A stretch of 10,709 nucleotides of DNA from Thermocladium sp049965935 (GTDB lineage Archaea > Thermoproteota > Thermoprotei > Thermoproteales > Thermocladiaceae), in contig JBMFVP010000056.1 of NCBI GenBank assembly GCA_049965935.1, positions 1 to 10,709 on the forward strand, in the 5' to 3' direction. The notes beneath the pieces are model-generated. The model was not told the DNA's origin and ran no database searches. It was given only the letters and a program-made list of their open reading frames with translations. This document shows positions 1-6,153 of this stretch, piece after piece. Each line of letters opens with the position of its first letter. Within the stretch, counting starts at the first letter, position 1. The position numbers were made by a program, and so were the translations under genes.

Positions 1-279
1 CTGGCTCTCCTGCCAGTACGAGGCCACCCTGTGCCTAATCAATTCATGAGTGCAAGCCCTACTGCACTCCAATAACCACGAGGCGCCCATGAACTCAAGC
101 ACGCTGTGGTGCCCATCCCTCAGGAAGGAGCGGATCCTCCTCACCACCTTCTCCCCACTCACTCGATGAGTGGGATCAGCGCCCCTGTAAATCACGTCAG
201 TCATGCTCGCAATCCTCTCCTCGCTCCCCCAAGCCTCGATCAAGACAACGCTTGGCCTAGCCTTAATTACTAGAGGCAT
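1..279 (-). CDS. thyX: Flavin-dependent thymidylate synthase ThyX (5' part, runs off the window)
   Basis: Reading the minus strand from ATG at 279 gives 93 codons open to the window edge. ThyX makes dTMP from dUMP in the cytoplasm using FAD, NADPH and methylene-tetrahydrofolate. The family signature R-H-R-X7-S is present exactly (R82 H83 R84, S92), preceded by a GHHSVLEF segment (57-63) that matches the conserved folate/FAD-site region. The visible part is about 40% of the usual 220-250 residues; the C-terminal part lies left of the window. The ATG is chosen because a TATA box is centred about 26 bp upstream, which puts the transcription start on the start codon. It is divergent from hyuA and is most likely an unrelated housekeeping gene. 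Identity is secure from the motif. Confidence 0.95.
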   Translation of the reverse strand, partial: MPLVIKARPSVVLIEAWGSEERIASMTDVIYRGADPTHRVSGEKVVRRIRSFLRDGHHSVLEFMGASWLLECSRACTHELIRHRVASYWQESQ

Positions 280-301
280 CACGCTCACCGATGAGCATCA
301 G

Positions 302-309
302 TATTTAAA
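302..309 (-). promoter_or_regulatory. Box A (TATA) promoter of thyX
   Basis: On the minus strand the sequence reads TTTAAATA, a good archaeal box A. Its centre is about 26 bp before the thyX ATG, so the transcript should be leaderless. The call rests on sequence match and spacing only. Confidence 0.65.
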
Positions 310-388
310 GCGAAAATTATCATTAACGCATCGATATTATACGCATAATACACATATAATGCGCTTCTCGTGCCACATTAATTGAGCT

Positions 389-414
389 CATCATTAAGGC
401 ATGGATTAATGATG
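389..414. promoter_or_regulatory. Inverted repeat, candidate operator in the thyX-hyuA divergent region
   Basis: CATCATTAA at 389-397 and TTAATGATG at 406-414 form a perfect 9-bp inverted repeat with an 8-nt spacer. The half-site centres lie about 17 bp apart, which suits a dimeric regulator better than a transcript hairpin. A third copy of the half-site core, ATCATTAA, sits at 319-326 beside the thyX promoter. The repeat ends 62 bp before the hyuA TATA box, so it could serve an activator of the hyu operon or a regulator of both genes. No regulator gene is in the window. Confidence 0.4.
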
Positions 415-476
415 GAATGACCCCTCTAAAGGTAATCCCAAGGCCTCGGTTCATCCATTAGGAGGAGGTGGGAATG

Positions 477-484
477 TTTTAAAA
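477..484 (+). promoter_or_regulatory. Box A (TATA) promoter of the hyu operon
   Basis: TTTTAAAA is centred about 26 bp before the hyuA ATG at 507, predicting a leaderless mRNA. A purine-rich stretch just upstream (461-473) occupies the BRE and upstream region. It resembles a Shine-Dalgarno sequence but would lie outside the transcript. Confidence 0.6.
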
Positions 485-506
485 TGACAATGGAGTACTT
501 AACTAT

Positions 507-2522
507 ATGTCTAAGTTTCATATAGGGATAGATATTGGGGGTACCTTTACCGATGTTGTCCTATTCAATTCGGAGACCGGGGAAGTGAGGGTTCTCAAGG
601 TCCCCAGCACCCCTAGGAACCCGGAGGAGGCCGTGATCAATGCCTTAGCGTCCCTCGAGCTCACGGGCGGCGATGTAGCCATAATTAACCACGCCACCAC
701 AGTCGCGACCAACGCCTTATTGACGCGCAGCGGTTTACCAAAGGCCGCCCTGGTAACTAATGAGGGCTTTAGAGACATCCTAGAGATAGGCAGGCAAAGG
801 AGGGCCGAGATATATAACCTGAGATTCGCCAGGCCGCCTCCCTTGATCCCGAGGAGCCGCCGCCTAACCATTGGGGGAAGAATATTATCGGACGGTTCAA
901 TTGCGCAGGATATTCCGGAGAGGGACTTAAAGAGGGTGAGGCGCTTCATTGAGCGGGAAGGCATTGAAACCGTCGCCGTTTCCCTCCTCAATTCATACAT
1001 TAATCCAACGCATGAGCGCAAGGTGAAGGAGTACCTGGAGGGGTATGGGGGCTACGTCTTCCTCTCCTCAGAGATAGATCCTCAGTACCGCGAGTATGAG
1101 CGCACCAGCACAACAGTGGTCAACGCTGTCCTGGCCCCAATAGTCTCCAAGTACCTCGACAAGTTAAGCGAGGGAATCAGGGACATGGGGTTAAAGTCCC
1201 CCCTCTACGTGATGGCCTCCAATGGCGGCCTCAACACGGTGGAGTACGCCTCCAGGATGCCCATCTCAATAATAGAGTCAGGACCATCGGCGGGAGTCCT
1301 CGCCTCAAGCTTCCTCGCCTCAAAGCTCGGCATAAGCAACGTGATAACGTTCGACATGGGGGGCACCACGGCCAAGGCCGGCGCTGTGGTGAATGGGAAG
1401 CCCGATGTGGCTTACGAATTCGAGGCCGCCGGAAAGACGCATAGCGGGCGATCAATAAAGGGAAGCGGGTACGCCGTTAGGTTCCCCTTCATTGATTTAG
1501 CGGAAGTGAGCGCGGGGGGCGGCACCATTGCGTGGATAGATGAGGCGGGCTCCCTAAGGGTTGGGCCAAGCAGCGCTGGAGCCGATCCAGGCCCGGCGGC
1601 GTATGGGAGGGGAGGCATGGAGCCCACGGTCACCGACGCCAACATAGTGCTGGGGCGACTTAATGGGGAGTACCTGCTGGGCGGCGCAATGAGGATTCAC
1701 AGGGACTTGGCGGAGAAGGCGCTTCGGGAGAGGCTTGGGGAGAAGCTGGGGCTTGATGCGGTCAAGTCGGCGGAGGGGGTCATTAGGTTAATCAATAACT
1801 CCATGAGCAAGGCGATCTCCATAATAAGCGTGGAGCGGGGCCGTGACCCGAGGGACTTCTCCATGATTGCCTTCGGAGGCGCGGGGCCCGTGCATGCCTG
1901 TGACTTGGCTGAGGAGATGGGCATCAAGGAGATAATAGTGCCGGAGCACCCGGGCCTCTTCTCCGCCTACGGCCTATTAACTGTGGATGTCACTAGGATC
2001 TTCACGGCCTCGGCGCTTGATAGGAATGTGGAGGACGTGTTCAGCGAGTTAAGGCACAGGGCGCGGAGCGAGATGGGGATGGAGGGCTTCAACGATGTCT
2101 CAATGGAGGAATTAGTGGACATGAGGTACAGGGGCCAATCATTCGAGATAACCATAGAGTACGGCCCCAATAAGTCAAGGCTGCGGGAGGCGTTCGAGGA
2201 GACTCATAGAAAGCTGTACGGCTACGCATCAAGCGATCCAGTGGAGATCGTTGCGGCCAAGGTCGTGGCGAGGGCTAGGGTGCCCAAGATTGATCTAGTG
2301 AGGAGAGCAATGTCTAGGAGCGAGGCGAGGCCAGCGGCGAGGCGACGCGTGTACCTTGGAGGAGAATTCAGGGAGGCCCCCATTTACGATAGAAACACGT
2401 TGCCGCCGGGCGCTGAGGGGGTGGGTCCCGCCGTGATAGAGGGCTATGACTCGACCACGGTGATCAATGGGGGTTGGCGCTGGATGGTGGATGAGTACTT
2501 AAACCTAGTGTTGAGGAGGTGA
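507..2522 (+). CDS. hyuA: HyuA: hydantoinase/oxoprolinase/acetone carboxylase ATP-binding subunit
   Basis: This 671-residue protein has the full length expected of the HyuA family. The family couples ATP hydrolysis to opening of hydantoins, 5-oxoproline or lactams, or to carboxylation of ketones, as a complex with HyuB in the cytoplasm. The actin/Hsp70-like nucleotide-binding elements are visible: phosphate-1 motif GIDIGGTFTD (7-16), phosphate-2 motif DMGGTTAK (283-290) and adenosine motif FGGAGPVHA (456-464). The ATTVATNALL segment, SGPSAGV, and the SSAGADPGPAAYGRGG region typical of the family are also intact. It is the first gene of an operon; hyuB starts 5 bp after its stop. The ATG is supported by the N-terminal motif and the box A spacing. 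The substrate cannot be read from sequence, because the family covers N-methylhydantoin, 5-oxoproline, caprolactam, acetone and acetophenone. Confidence 0.93.
   Translation: MSKFHIGIDIGGTFTDVVLFNSETGEVRVLKVPSTPRNPEEAVINALASLELTGGDVAIINHATTVATNALLTRSGLPKAALVTNEGFRDILEIGRQRRAEIYNLRFARPPPLIPRSRRLTIGGRILSDGSIAQDIPERDLKRVRRFIEREGIETVAVSLLNSYINPTHERKVKEYLEGYGGYVFLSSEIDPQYREYERTSTTVVNAVLAPIVSKYLDKLSEGIRDMGLKSPLYVMASNGGLNTVEYASRMPISIIESGPSAGVLASSFLASKLGISNVITFDMGGTTAKAGAVVNGKPDVAYEFEAAGKTHSGRSIKGSGYAVRFPFIDLAEVSAGGGTIAWIDEAGSLRVGPSSAGADPGPAAYGRGGMEPTVTDANIVLGRLNGEYLLGGAMRIHRDLAEKALRERLGEKLGLDAVKSAEGVIRLINNSMSKAISIISVERGRDPRDFSMIAFGGAGPVHACDLAEEMGIKEIIVPEHPGLFSAYGLLTVDVTRIFTASALDRNVEDVFSELRHRARSEMGMEGFNDVSMEELVDMRYRGQSFEITIEYGPNKSRLREAFEETHRKLYGYASSDPVEIVAAKVVARARVPKIDLVRRAMSRSEARPAARRRVYLGGEFREAPIYDRNTLPPGAEGVGPAVIEGYDSTTVINGGWRWMVDEYLNLVLRR
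2515..2522 (+). promoter_or_regulatory. Shine-Dalgarno site of hyuB
   Basis: GGAGGTGA is a perfect match to the 16S rRNA anti-SD and overlaps the hyuA stop codon. It ends 5 nt before ATG 2528. This favours ATG 2528 over the in-frame GTG at 2519, which lies inside the SD itself. Confidence 0.8.
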
Positions 2523-2527
2523 GGGGC

Positions 2528-4180
2528 ATGGATAAATTCACTGCCCAAATAATTAGGAGCACCCTATTCTACGCCAGCGAGGAGATGGGGATAGTGCTGA
2601 GGAACTCGGCCTACTCCCCCAACATTAAGGAGAGGATGGATCACTCCGCGGCCATATTCGATGCCGAGGGCCGCTTGCTGGCGCAGGCTGAGCACATACC
2701 AGTTCACTTGGGCTCGCTTCCCTGGGGATTGAGGAACACCATTGATTACCTGGAGAAGGAGGGAATGAATTTCGAGGAGGGAAGCATGATCGTGGTCAAT
2801 AACCCATACATAGCGGGGACCCACCTAAACGACGTGACCGTGATTAGGCCAATATATTACTCGGGGCGATTAGTGGCATTCGCCGCGAATAAGGCTCACC
2901 ACTCGGACGTGGGCGGGAAAGTGCCGGGAAGCATATCATTCGACGCCAAGACGATCTACGAGGAGGGCCTGATAATTAATCCAATCAACCTAATGAGGGG
3001 AAACGAGTTCCAGAGAGATATCCTAAGCCTCTTCGCCTCAAACTCGAGGAACCCCTATGAGCGGATGGGCGACATAAAGGCGCAGGCCGCGGCCAACATA
3101 ACTGGGGAACGCAGGGTTCTCGAGGTGATTAATAGGTATGGGCTCCAAGCCTTCCTGGACGCCAATGAGGACGCGTTCCACTACGCCGAGGAAATGTTCA
3201 TCAAGAGGCTACAATCAATGCCGAGGGGCACCTATGACGCCGTCGATTACCTAGAGAAGCCGGGGGGAGGCGACATAAGGCTCGCCGTGAAGATCACCAT
3301 CGGCGACGATAAGGTCACGGTGGATTACGAGGGAACTGATCCCCAGGTACCGATGCCGCTAAACGCTGTCCTCGGCGTGACAATAAGCGGTGTCCACTTC
3401 GTTTTCCGCACGTTAATGGGTGAAGACGTGCCCCTCAACCACGGCGCCTTTAGCCGCTTCGACGTGAGGGCCCCAAGCGGCTCAGTGCTGAACCCAGTAT
3501 TCCCGGCTCCAGTGGCTGGGGGAAACGTGGAGACCAGTCAACGCAATGCCGACCTCCTTTACCTAGCCATGAGCAAGGCAATGCCAGGCGAGGTGCCCGC
3601 CGCCAGCGGCGGCTCAATGAATAACATCATGATGGGGGGAGTACATGAAGGCAGGACCTGGGCCTTCTATGAAACAATTGGAGTAGGGCTTGGGGGGAGG
3701 GCGGGAATGGATGGAGTGGACGGGATCCATGCCAACATGACTAACACCATGAATACCCCCATAGAGGAGATCGAGAGGAACCTCCCCCTCATCATGAGGA
3801 AGTACGAGTTCAGGGTAAATAGCTCGGGTCCAGGAAAGTACAGGGGCGGCTCCGGCATAGTTAGGTCATACATGGTGGCGTCGGGGCGCGTTACGGTCAC
3901 GGTGCTGGCGGATAGGGGTAGGCACAGTCCCTGGGGATTAATGGGCGGTGGACCAGGCGCCCCCACGGAGGTCATAGTGAATAGGGGAAAGAAGAGGATT
4001 AAGGTCGACACCAAGGCCACGCTCGACCTGGAGGCTGGGGATTACGTGGAGATACGCACGGCGGGCGGCGGCGGGTATGGAGACCCAGCCCAGCGTGATC
4101 CCGAACTCATTAGGAGAGACATCGAGAACGGGATAATAACTAAGCGATACGCCGAGAAGCATTATGGGTGGAGCAAATGA
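2528..4180 (+). CDS. hyuB: HyuB: hydantoinase/oxoprolinase/acetone carboxylase B subunit
   Basis: The protein has 550 residues from ATG 2528, normal for HyuB (about 510-600). HyuB is thought to carry the ring-opening or carboxylating active site, acting with the HyuA ATPase. Family landmarks appear in order: the N-terminal EEMGIVLRNSAYSPNIKERMDHSAAIFD block, HIPVHLGSLP, NNPYIAGTHLNDVTV, an NKAHHSDVGG block (H124, H125, D127 are candidate metal or catalytic residues), the NVETSQRNADL region, ASGGSMNN and the glycine-rich GGGPGAP and AGGGGYGDP near the C-terminus. No frameshift or missing block is seen. It follows hyuA by 5 bp with a strong SD, and its stop overlaps the next gene as ATGA, so all three are probably translated together. 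The substrate is undetermined. Confidence 0.93.
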   Translation: MDKFTAQIIRSTLFYASEEMGIVLRNSAYSPNIKERMDHSAAIFDAEGRLLAQAEHIPVHLGSLPWGLRNTIDYLEKEGMNFEEGSMIVVNNPYIAGTHLNDVTVIRPIYYSGRLVAFAANKAHHSDVGGKVPGSISFDAKTIYEEGLIINPINLMRGNEFQRDILSLFASNSRNPYERMGDIKAQAAANITGERRVLEVINRYGLQAFLDANEDAFHYAEEMFIKRLQSMPRGTYDAVDYLEKPGGGDIRLAVKITIGDDKVTVDYEGTDPQVPMPLNAVLGVTISGVHFVFRTLMGEDVPLNHGAFSRFDVRAPSGSVLNPVFPAPVAGGNVETSQRNADLLYLAMSKAMPGEVPAASGGSMNNIMMGGVHEGRTWAFYETIGVGLGGRAGMDGVDGIHANMTNTMNTPIEEIERNLPLIMRKYEFRVNSSGPGKYRGGSGIVRSYMVASGRVTVTVLADRGRHSPWGLMGGGPGAPTEVIVNRGKKRIKVDTKATLDLEAGDYVEIRTAGGGGYGDPAQRDPELIRRDIENGIITKRYAEKHYGWSK

Positions 4181-5865
4181 GGGCCAGCAAAGCCGTGGTG
4201 AAGATGCTTGGGGAGTACGGGGTCACGCATGTCTTTGGGCTCCCCGGCGAGACAGCGCTGCCCCTCTACCTAGACATGAGGGAAGCCAGCTTCAGGCACG
4301 TAATGGCGAGGGACGAGAGGAACGCCGCAATAATGGCGGACGGCTACGCCAGAACCACGTGGAGACCCGGCGTCGTTGAGTTACCCGGCGTTGGGGCCTC
4401 AATGGCGCTCCCGGGCCTCTTGGAGGCAAGGATCTCCGGCGTCCCCATAATAGCCATAGTGTCCGACACTCCCCAGGGAAGCGAGAGGAGCAACACATTG
4501 ACTGAGTACCCCAAGAGATCCATGTTCATTGATGCCGCCAAGGAGGTTCTAGAGGCATCCAGCCCCGGCTCTGTCCCCAGGCTACTGAGGAGGGCCTTTA
4601 GGGTGGCCACAACGGGCTTCCCGGGCCCCGTGATCCTCATTATTCCAAGCAATGTGTGGGAGGGGGAGGCGCCGGATGATGAGGCATACGCACAGCCACG
4701 CTTCTCCACATTCCCCTCCCTAAGGCTTAGGCCCGGGGATGATGATCTCCTCGAGGCCATTCAAATGATTGCGCGCAGCCAGCGTCCAGTAATGGTGTGC
4801 GGCCAGGGAGTCCTCTTCTCGGGGGCGTGGAGCGAGGTTCAGGAGCTCAGCGAGTTGCTGGGCATCCCAGTGGGCACCACTATTTCAGGTAAGGGCGCTG
4901 TTCCCGATGATCACCCATACGCCATAGGCGTGGTGGGGAGCCGCGGGGGCACCGCCTTCTCTAACTCGATGGTTCAGGAAGCCGACCTAGTGCTGCTGGT
5001 GGGAACCAACGCGGACTCCGTGGATACTTGGGACTGGAGGATACCGCCGATGCGGGGCCCCATGATTATTCACGTGGATATCAGCGAGGCCAATCTAGGC
5101 AACATGTATAGAACCGACCTATTCCTCATGGGTGACGCCAAGCTGATCCTGAGGCGCATGATAGAGCTAGCCAGGGAGAGAGGAGTCTCGAGGCGCGGCA
5201 AGCCCATTATCCAGGAGAGGCTTAATTACTTGTCGAGGGTATACTCATTAATTGGGGAGGGGGAGCAGGGAGGCGTTAATCCAATTCAATTAATTAAGGC
5301 ACTAGAGGACGCATTAAGCGATGATTGGGTAATAGCGGCGGATCCGGGCGTGGGAGCCATATACACCTCCACATATATGCGGGTAAGGAGGCCAGGCAGG
5401 CGGTTCCTCTATAATTACTCCATTGGCGCCCTCGGCTTCGCGCTCCCCGCCGGCATCGGCGCCAGGCTAGGGGGCTCCAGAGTCCTCGTGTTGACGAGCG
5501 ACGGCAGCTTCGGCTTCAATGCGGGCGAGCTAGAGACCATTAGGAGGCTAAACATTGATCTGAAGATAATCCTATTCAATAACTCATCCTTCGGCTGGAT
5601 CAATGCGGCCAGCTCAGCGAAGTACGGCAAGCCCCTCGCTGAGGAATTCGCCGACGTGAGGTACGCCGACGTGGCTAGGTCATATGGCTTGGAGGCGATG
5701 GTGGCGGAGAACAATAGGGACCTGGATCAATTGAGGAGCTTCATCTCGATAAGTGGTCCGGCCCTCATGGAGGTCAAGACAGCGCCGGAGAACGAGTTGT
5801 TTCCGCCCGTGCCTGATTGGAGGGAACCAGCGACTAGGCTGGGAAAGAAGTACATGGGGAATTAG
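4177..5865 (+). CDS. ThDP-dependent enzyme, acetolactate synthase / 2-oxoacid decarboxylase-like
   Basis: This 562-residue protein has the three-domain layout of the acetolactate synthase/benzoylformate decarboxylase superfamily. The N-terminal pyrimidine domain includes FGLPGE (20-25) and a DERNAAIMADGYAR block in which E47 aligns with the catalytic glutamate. A central Rossmann-like domain carries CGQGVLFSGAW and ISGKGAVPDDHP. The C-terminal diphosphate domain has SDGSFGFNAGEL (441-452) and FNN (467-469). The ThDP/Mg motif normally begins GDG; here it is SDG, with the metal ligands D442 and N469 kept. The usual SGPGATN of acetolactate synthase is replaced by LPGVGAS, so it is probably not a biosynthetic IlvB, and no regulatory subunit gene is adjacent. 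The start is ATG 4177, which overlaps the hyuB stop as ATGA with GGTGGAG just upstream; GTG 4168 is an alternative. It probably acts on the product or precursor of the HyuAB reaction (inference). Confidence 0.88.
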   Translation: MRASKAVVKMLGEYGVTHVFGLPGETALPLYLDMREASFRHVMARDERNAAIMADGYARTTWRPGVVELPGVGASMALPGLLEARISGVPIIAIVSDTPQGSERSNTLTEYPKRSMFIDAAKEVLEASSPGSVPRLLRRAFRVATTGFPGPVILIIPSNVWEGEAPDDEAYAQPRFSTFPSLRLRPGDDDLLEAIQMIARSQRPVMVCGQGVLFSGAWSEVQELSELLGIPVGTTISGKGAVPDDHPYAIGVVGSRGGTAFSNSMVQEADLVLLVGTNADSVDTWDWRIPPMRGPMIIHVDISEANLGNMYRTDLFLMGDAKLILRRMIELARERGVSRRGKPIIQERLNYLSRVYSLIGEGEQGGVNPIQLIKALEDALSDDWVIAADPGVGAIYTSTYMRVRRPGRRFLYNYSIGALGFALPAGIGARLGGSRVLVLTSDGSFGFNAGELETIRRLNIDLKIILFNNSSFGWINAASSAKYGKPLAEEFADVRYADVARSYGLEAMVAENNRDLDQLRSFISISGPALMEVKTAPENELFPPVPDWREPATRLGKKYMGN

Positions 5866-5869
5866 TTCT

Positions 5870-5963
5870 TGGGGCCCCGGCCGGGATTTGAACCCGGGTT
5901 TACAAGCTCTCCGTTGGATTCATCCACAGGCTCGCGTGTTAACCAGGCTACACTACCGGGGCC
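5870..5963 (-). tRNA. tRNA-His: tRNA-His(GUG) with intron, encoded G-1 and CCA
   Basis: The minus strand folds as a complete tRNA. Acceptor is GCCCCGG/CCGGGGC (5956-5962 with 5874-5880), U8 A9, D stem GTGT/ACAC, anticodon stem CGAGC/GCTTG, T stem CCGGG/CCCGG with loop TTCAAAT. Removing a 15-nt intron leaves the anticodon loop CUGUGGA, anticodon GUG. Discriminator C73 (5873) and an encoded G-1 (5963) are the specific identity elements of tRNA-His, and CCA is encoded at 5870-5872. The 3' end lies 4 nt from the stop of the convergent ThDP-enzyme gene. A TATA box stands about 27 bp upstream. Confidence 0.95.
5909..5923 (-). other. tRNA-His intron (15 nt) at position 37/38
   Basis: The precursor can form a bulge-helix-bulge. 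CUGU (positions 32-35) pairs with ACGG near the intron 3' end as a 4-bp helix, flanked by 3-nt bulges GGA and AGA. Cleavage after the second base of each bulge releases the intron and leaves G37 joined to A38, the canonical archaeal site. The outer helix inside the intron is only about 2 bp (UG/CA), so the motif is minimal. Confidence 0.85.
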
Positions 5964-5985
5964 TTGATGAGTCTGGCTAATGCTG

Positions 5986-5997
5986 CTTTTAAATTTT
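5986..5997 (-). promoter_or_regulatory. Box A (TATA) promoter of tRNA-His
   Basis: The minus strand reads AAAATTTAAAAG, centred about 27-28 bp upstream of G-1 of the tRNA. This is the expected place for an archaeal tRNA promoter. A pyrimidine-rich stretch (+ strand 6000-6024) lies beyond it. Confidence 0.65.
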
Positions 5998-6113
5998 GGC
6001 TCCCCCTCCCCATCTCCCTCATCCCGGGGACAGAAATTTACAGAAAAAATGAGGAGTTGCTCCTACCTTTGGGGAGGAGAGTATGTCAGATATCTTGTTC
6101 AATATTAAACTAG

Positions 6114-6122
6114 TATAAAAAA
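6114..6122 (+). promoter_or_regulatory. Box A (TATA) promoter of the transporter gene
   Basis: TATAAAAAA predicts initiation near 6144, giving a leader of about 10 nt before ATG 6154. A second AT box, TTAATAA at 6126-6132, is centred about 26 bp before ATG 6154 and would make the message leaderless. Which box is used cannot be decided from sequence. Confidence 0.5.
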
Positions 6123-6153
6123 GACTTAATAAGAGGCATAATTGGGCCTTTAC

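Noticed and set aside
203..385. 60-codon plus-strand frame across the thyX start
   Set aside because: It is antisense to the conserved ThyX N-terminus and extends through the promoter region; no motif or ribosome binding site supports it.
518..1021. 167-codon minus-strand open frame inside hyuA
   Set aside because: It lies wholly antisense to a well-supported gene, has no recognisable protein family, and long antisense frames are common in sequence of this composition.
4164..4379. Frame overlapping the start of the ThDP enzyme in another phase
   Set aside because: The ThDP-enzyme frame has the conserved FGLPGE and catalytic glutamate here; the alternative is low-complexity Arg/Gly-rich.
5870..5963. 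tRNA-Glu or tRNA-Gln instead of tRNA-His
   Set aside because: The acceptor stem resembles other archaeal tRNAs, but C73 with encoded G-1 and the GUG anticodon after bulge-helix-bulge splicing fit only tRNA-His.
6052..6064. AGGAG-TTG-CTCCT small hairpin
   Set aside because: Five base pairs with a 3-nt loop is within chance expectation and no T-tract or partner gene end is next to it.
6049..6108. 19-codon frame (starts ATG 6049) between tRNA-His and the transporter
   Set aside because: Short, no known match, and it lacks a clear ribosome binding site; noted only because the gap is otherwise non-coding.
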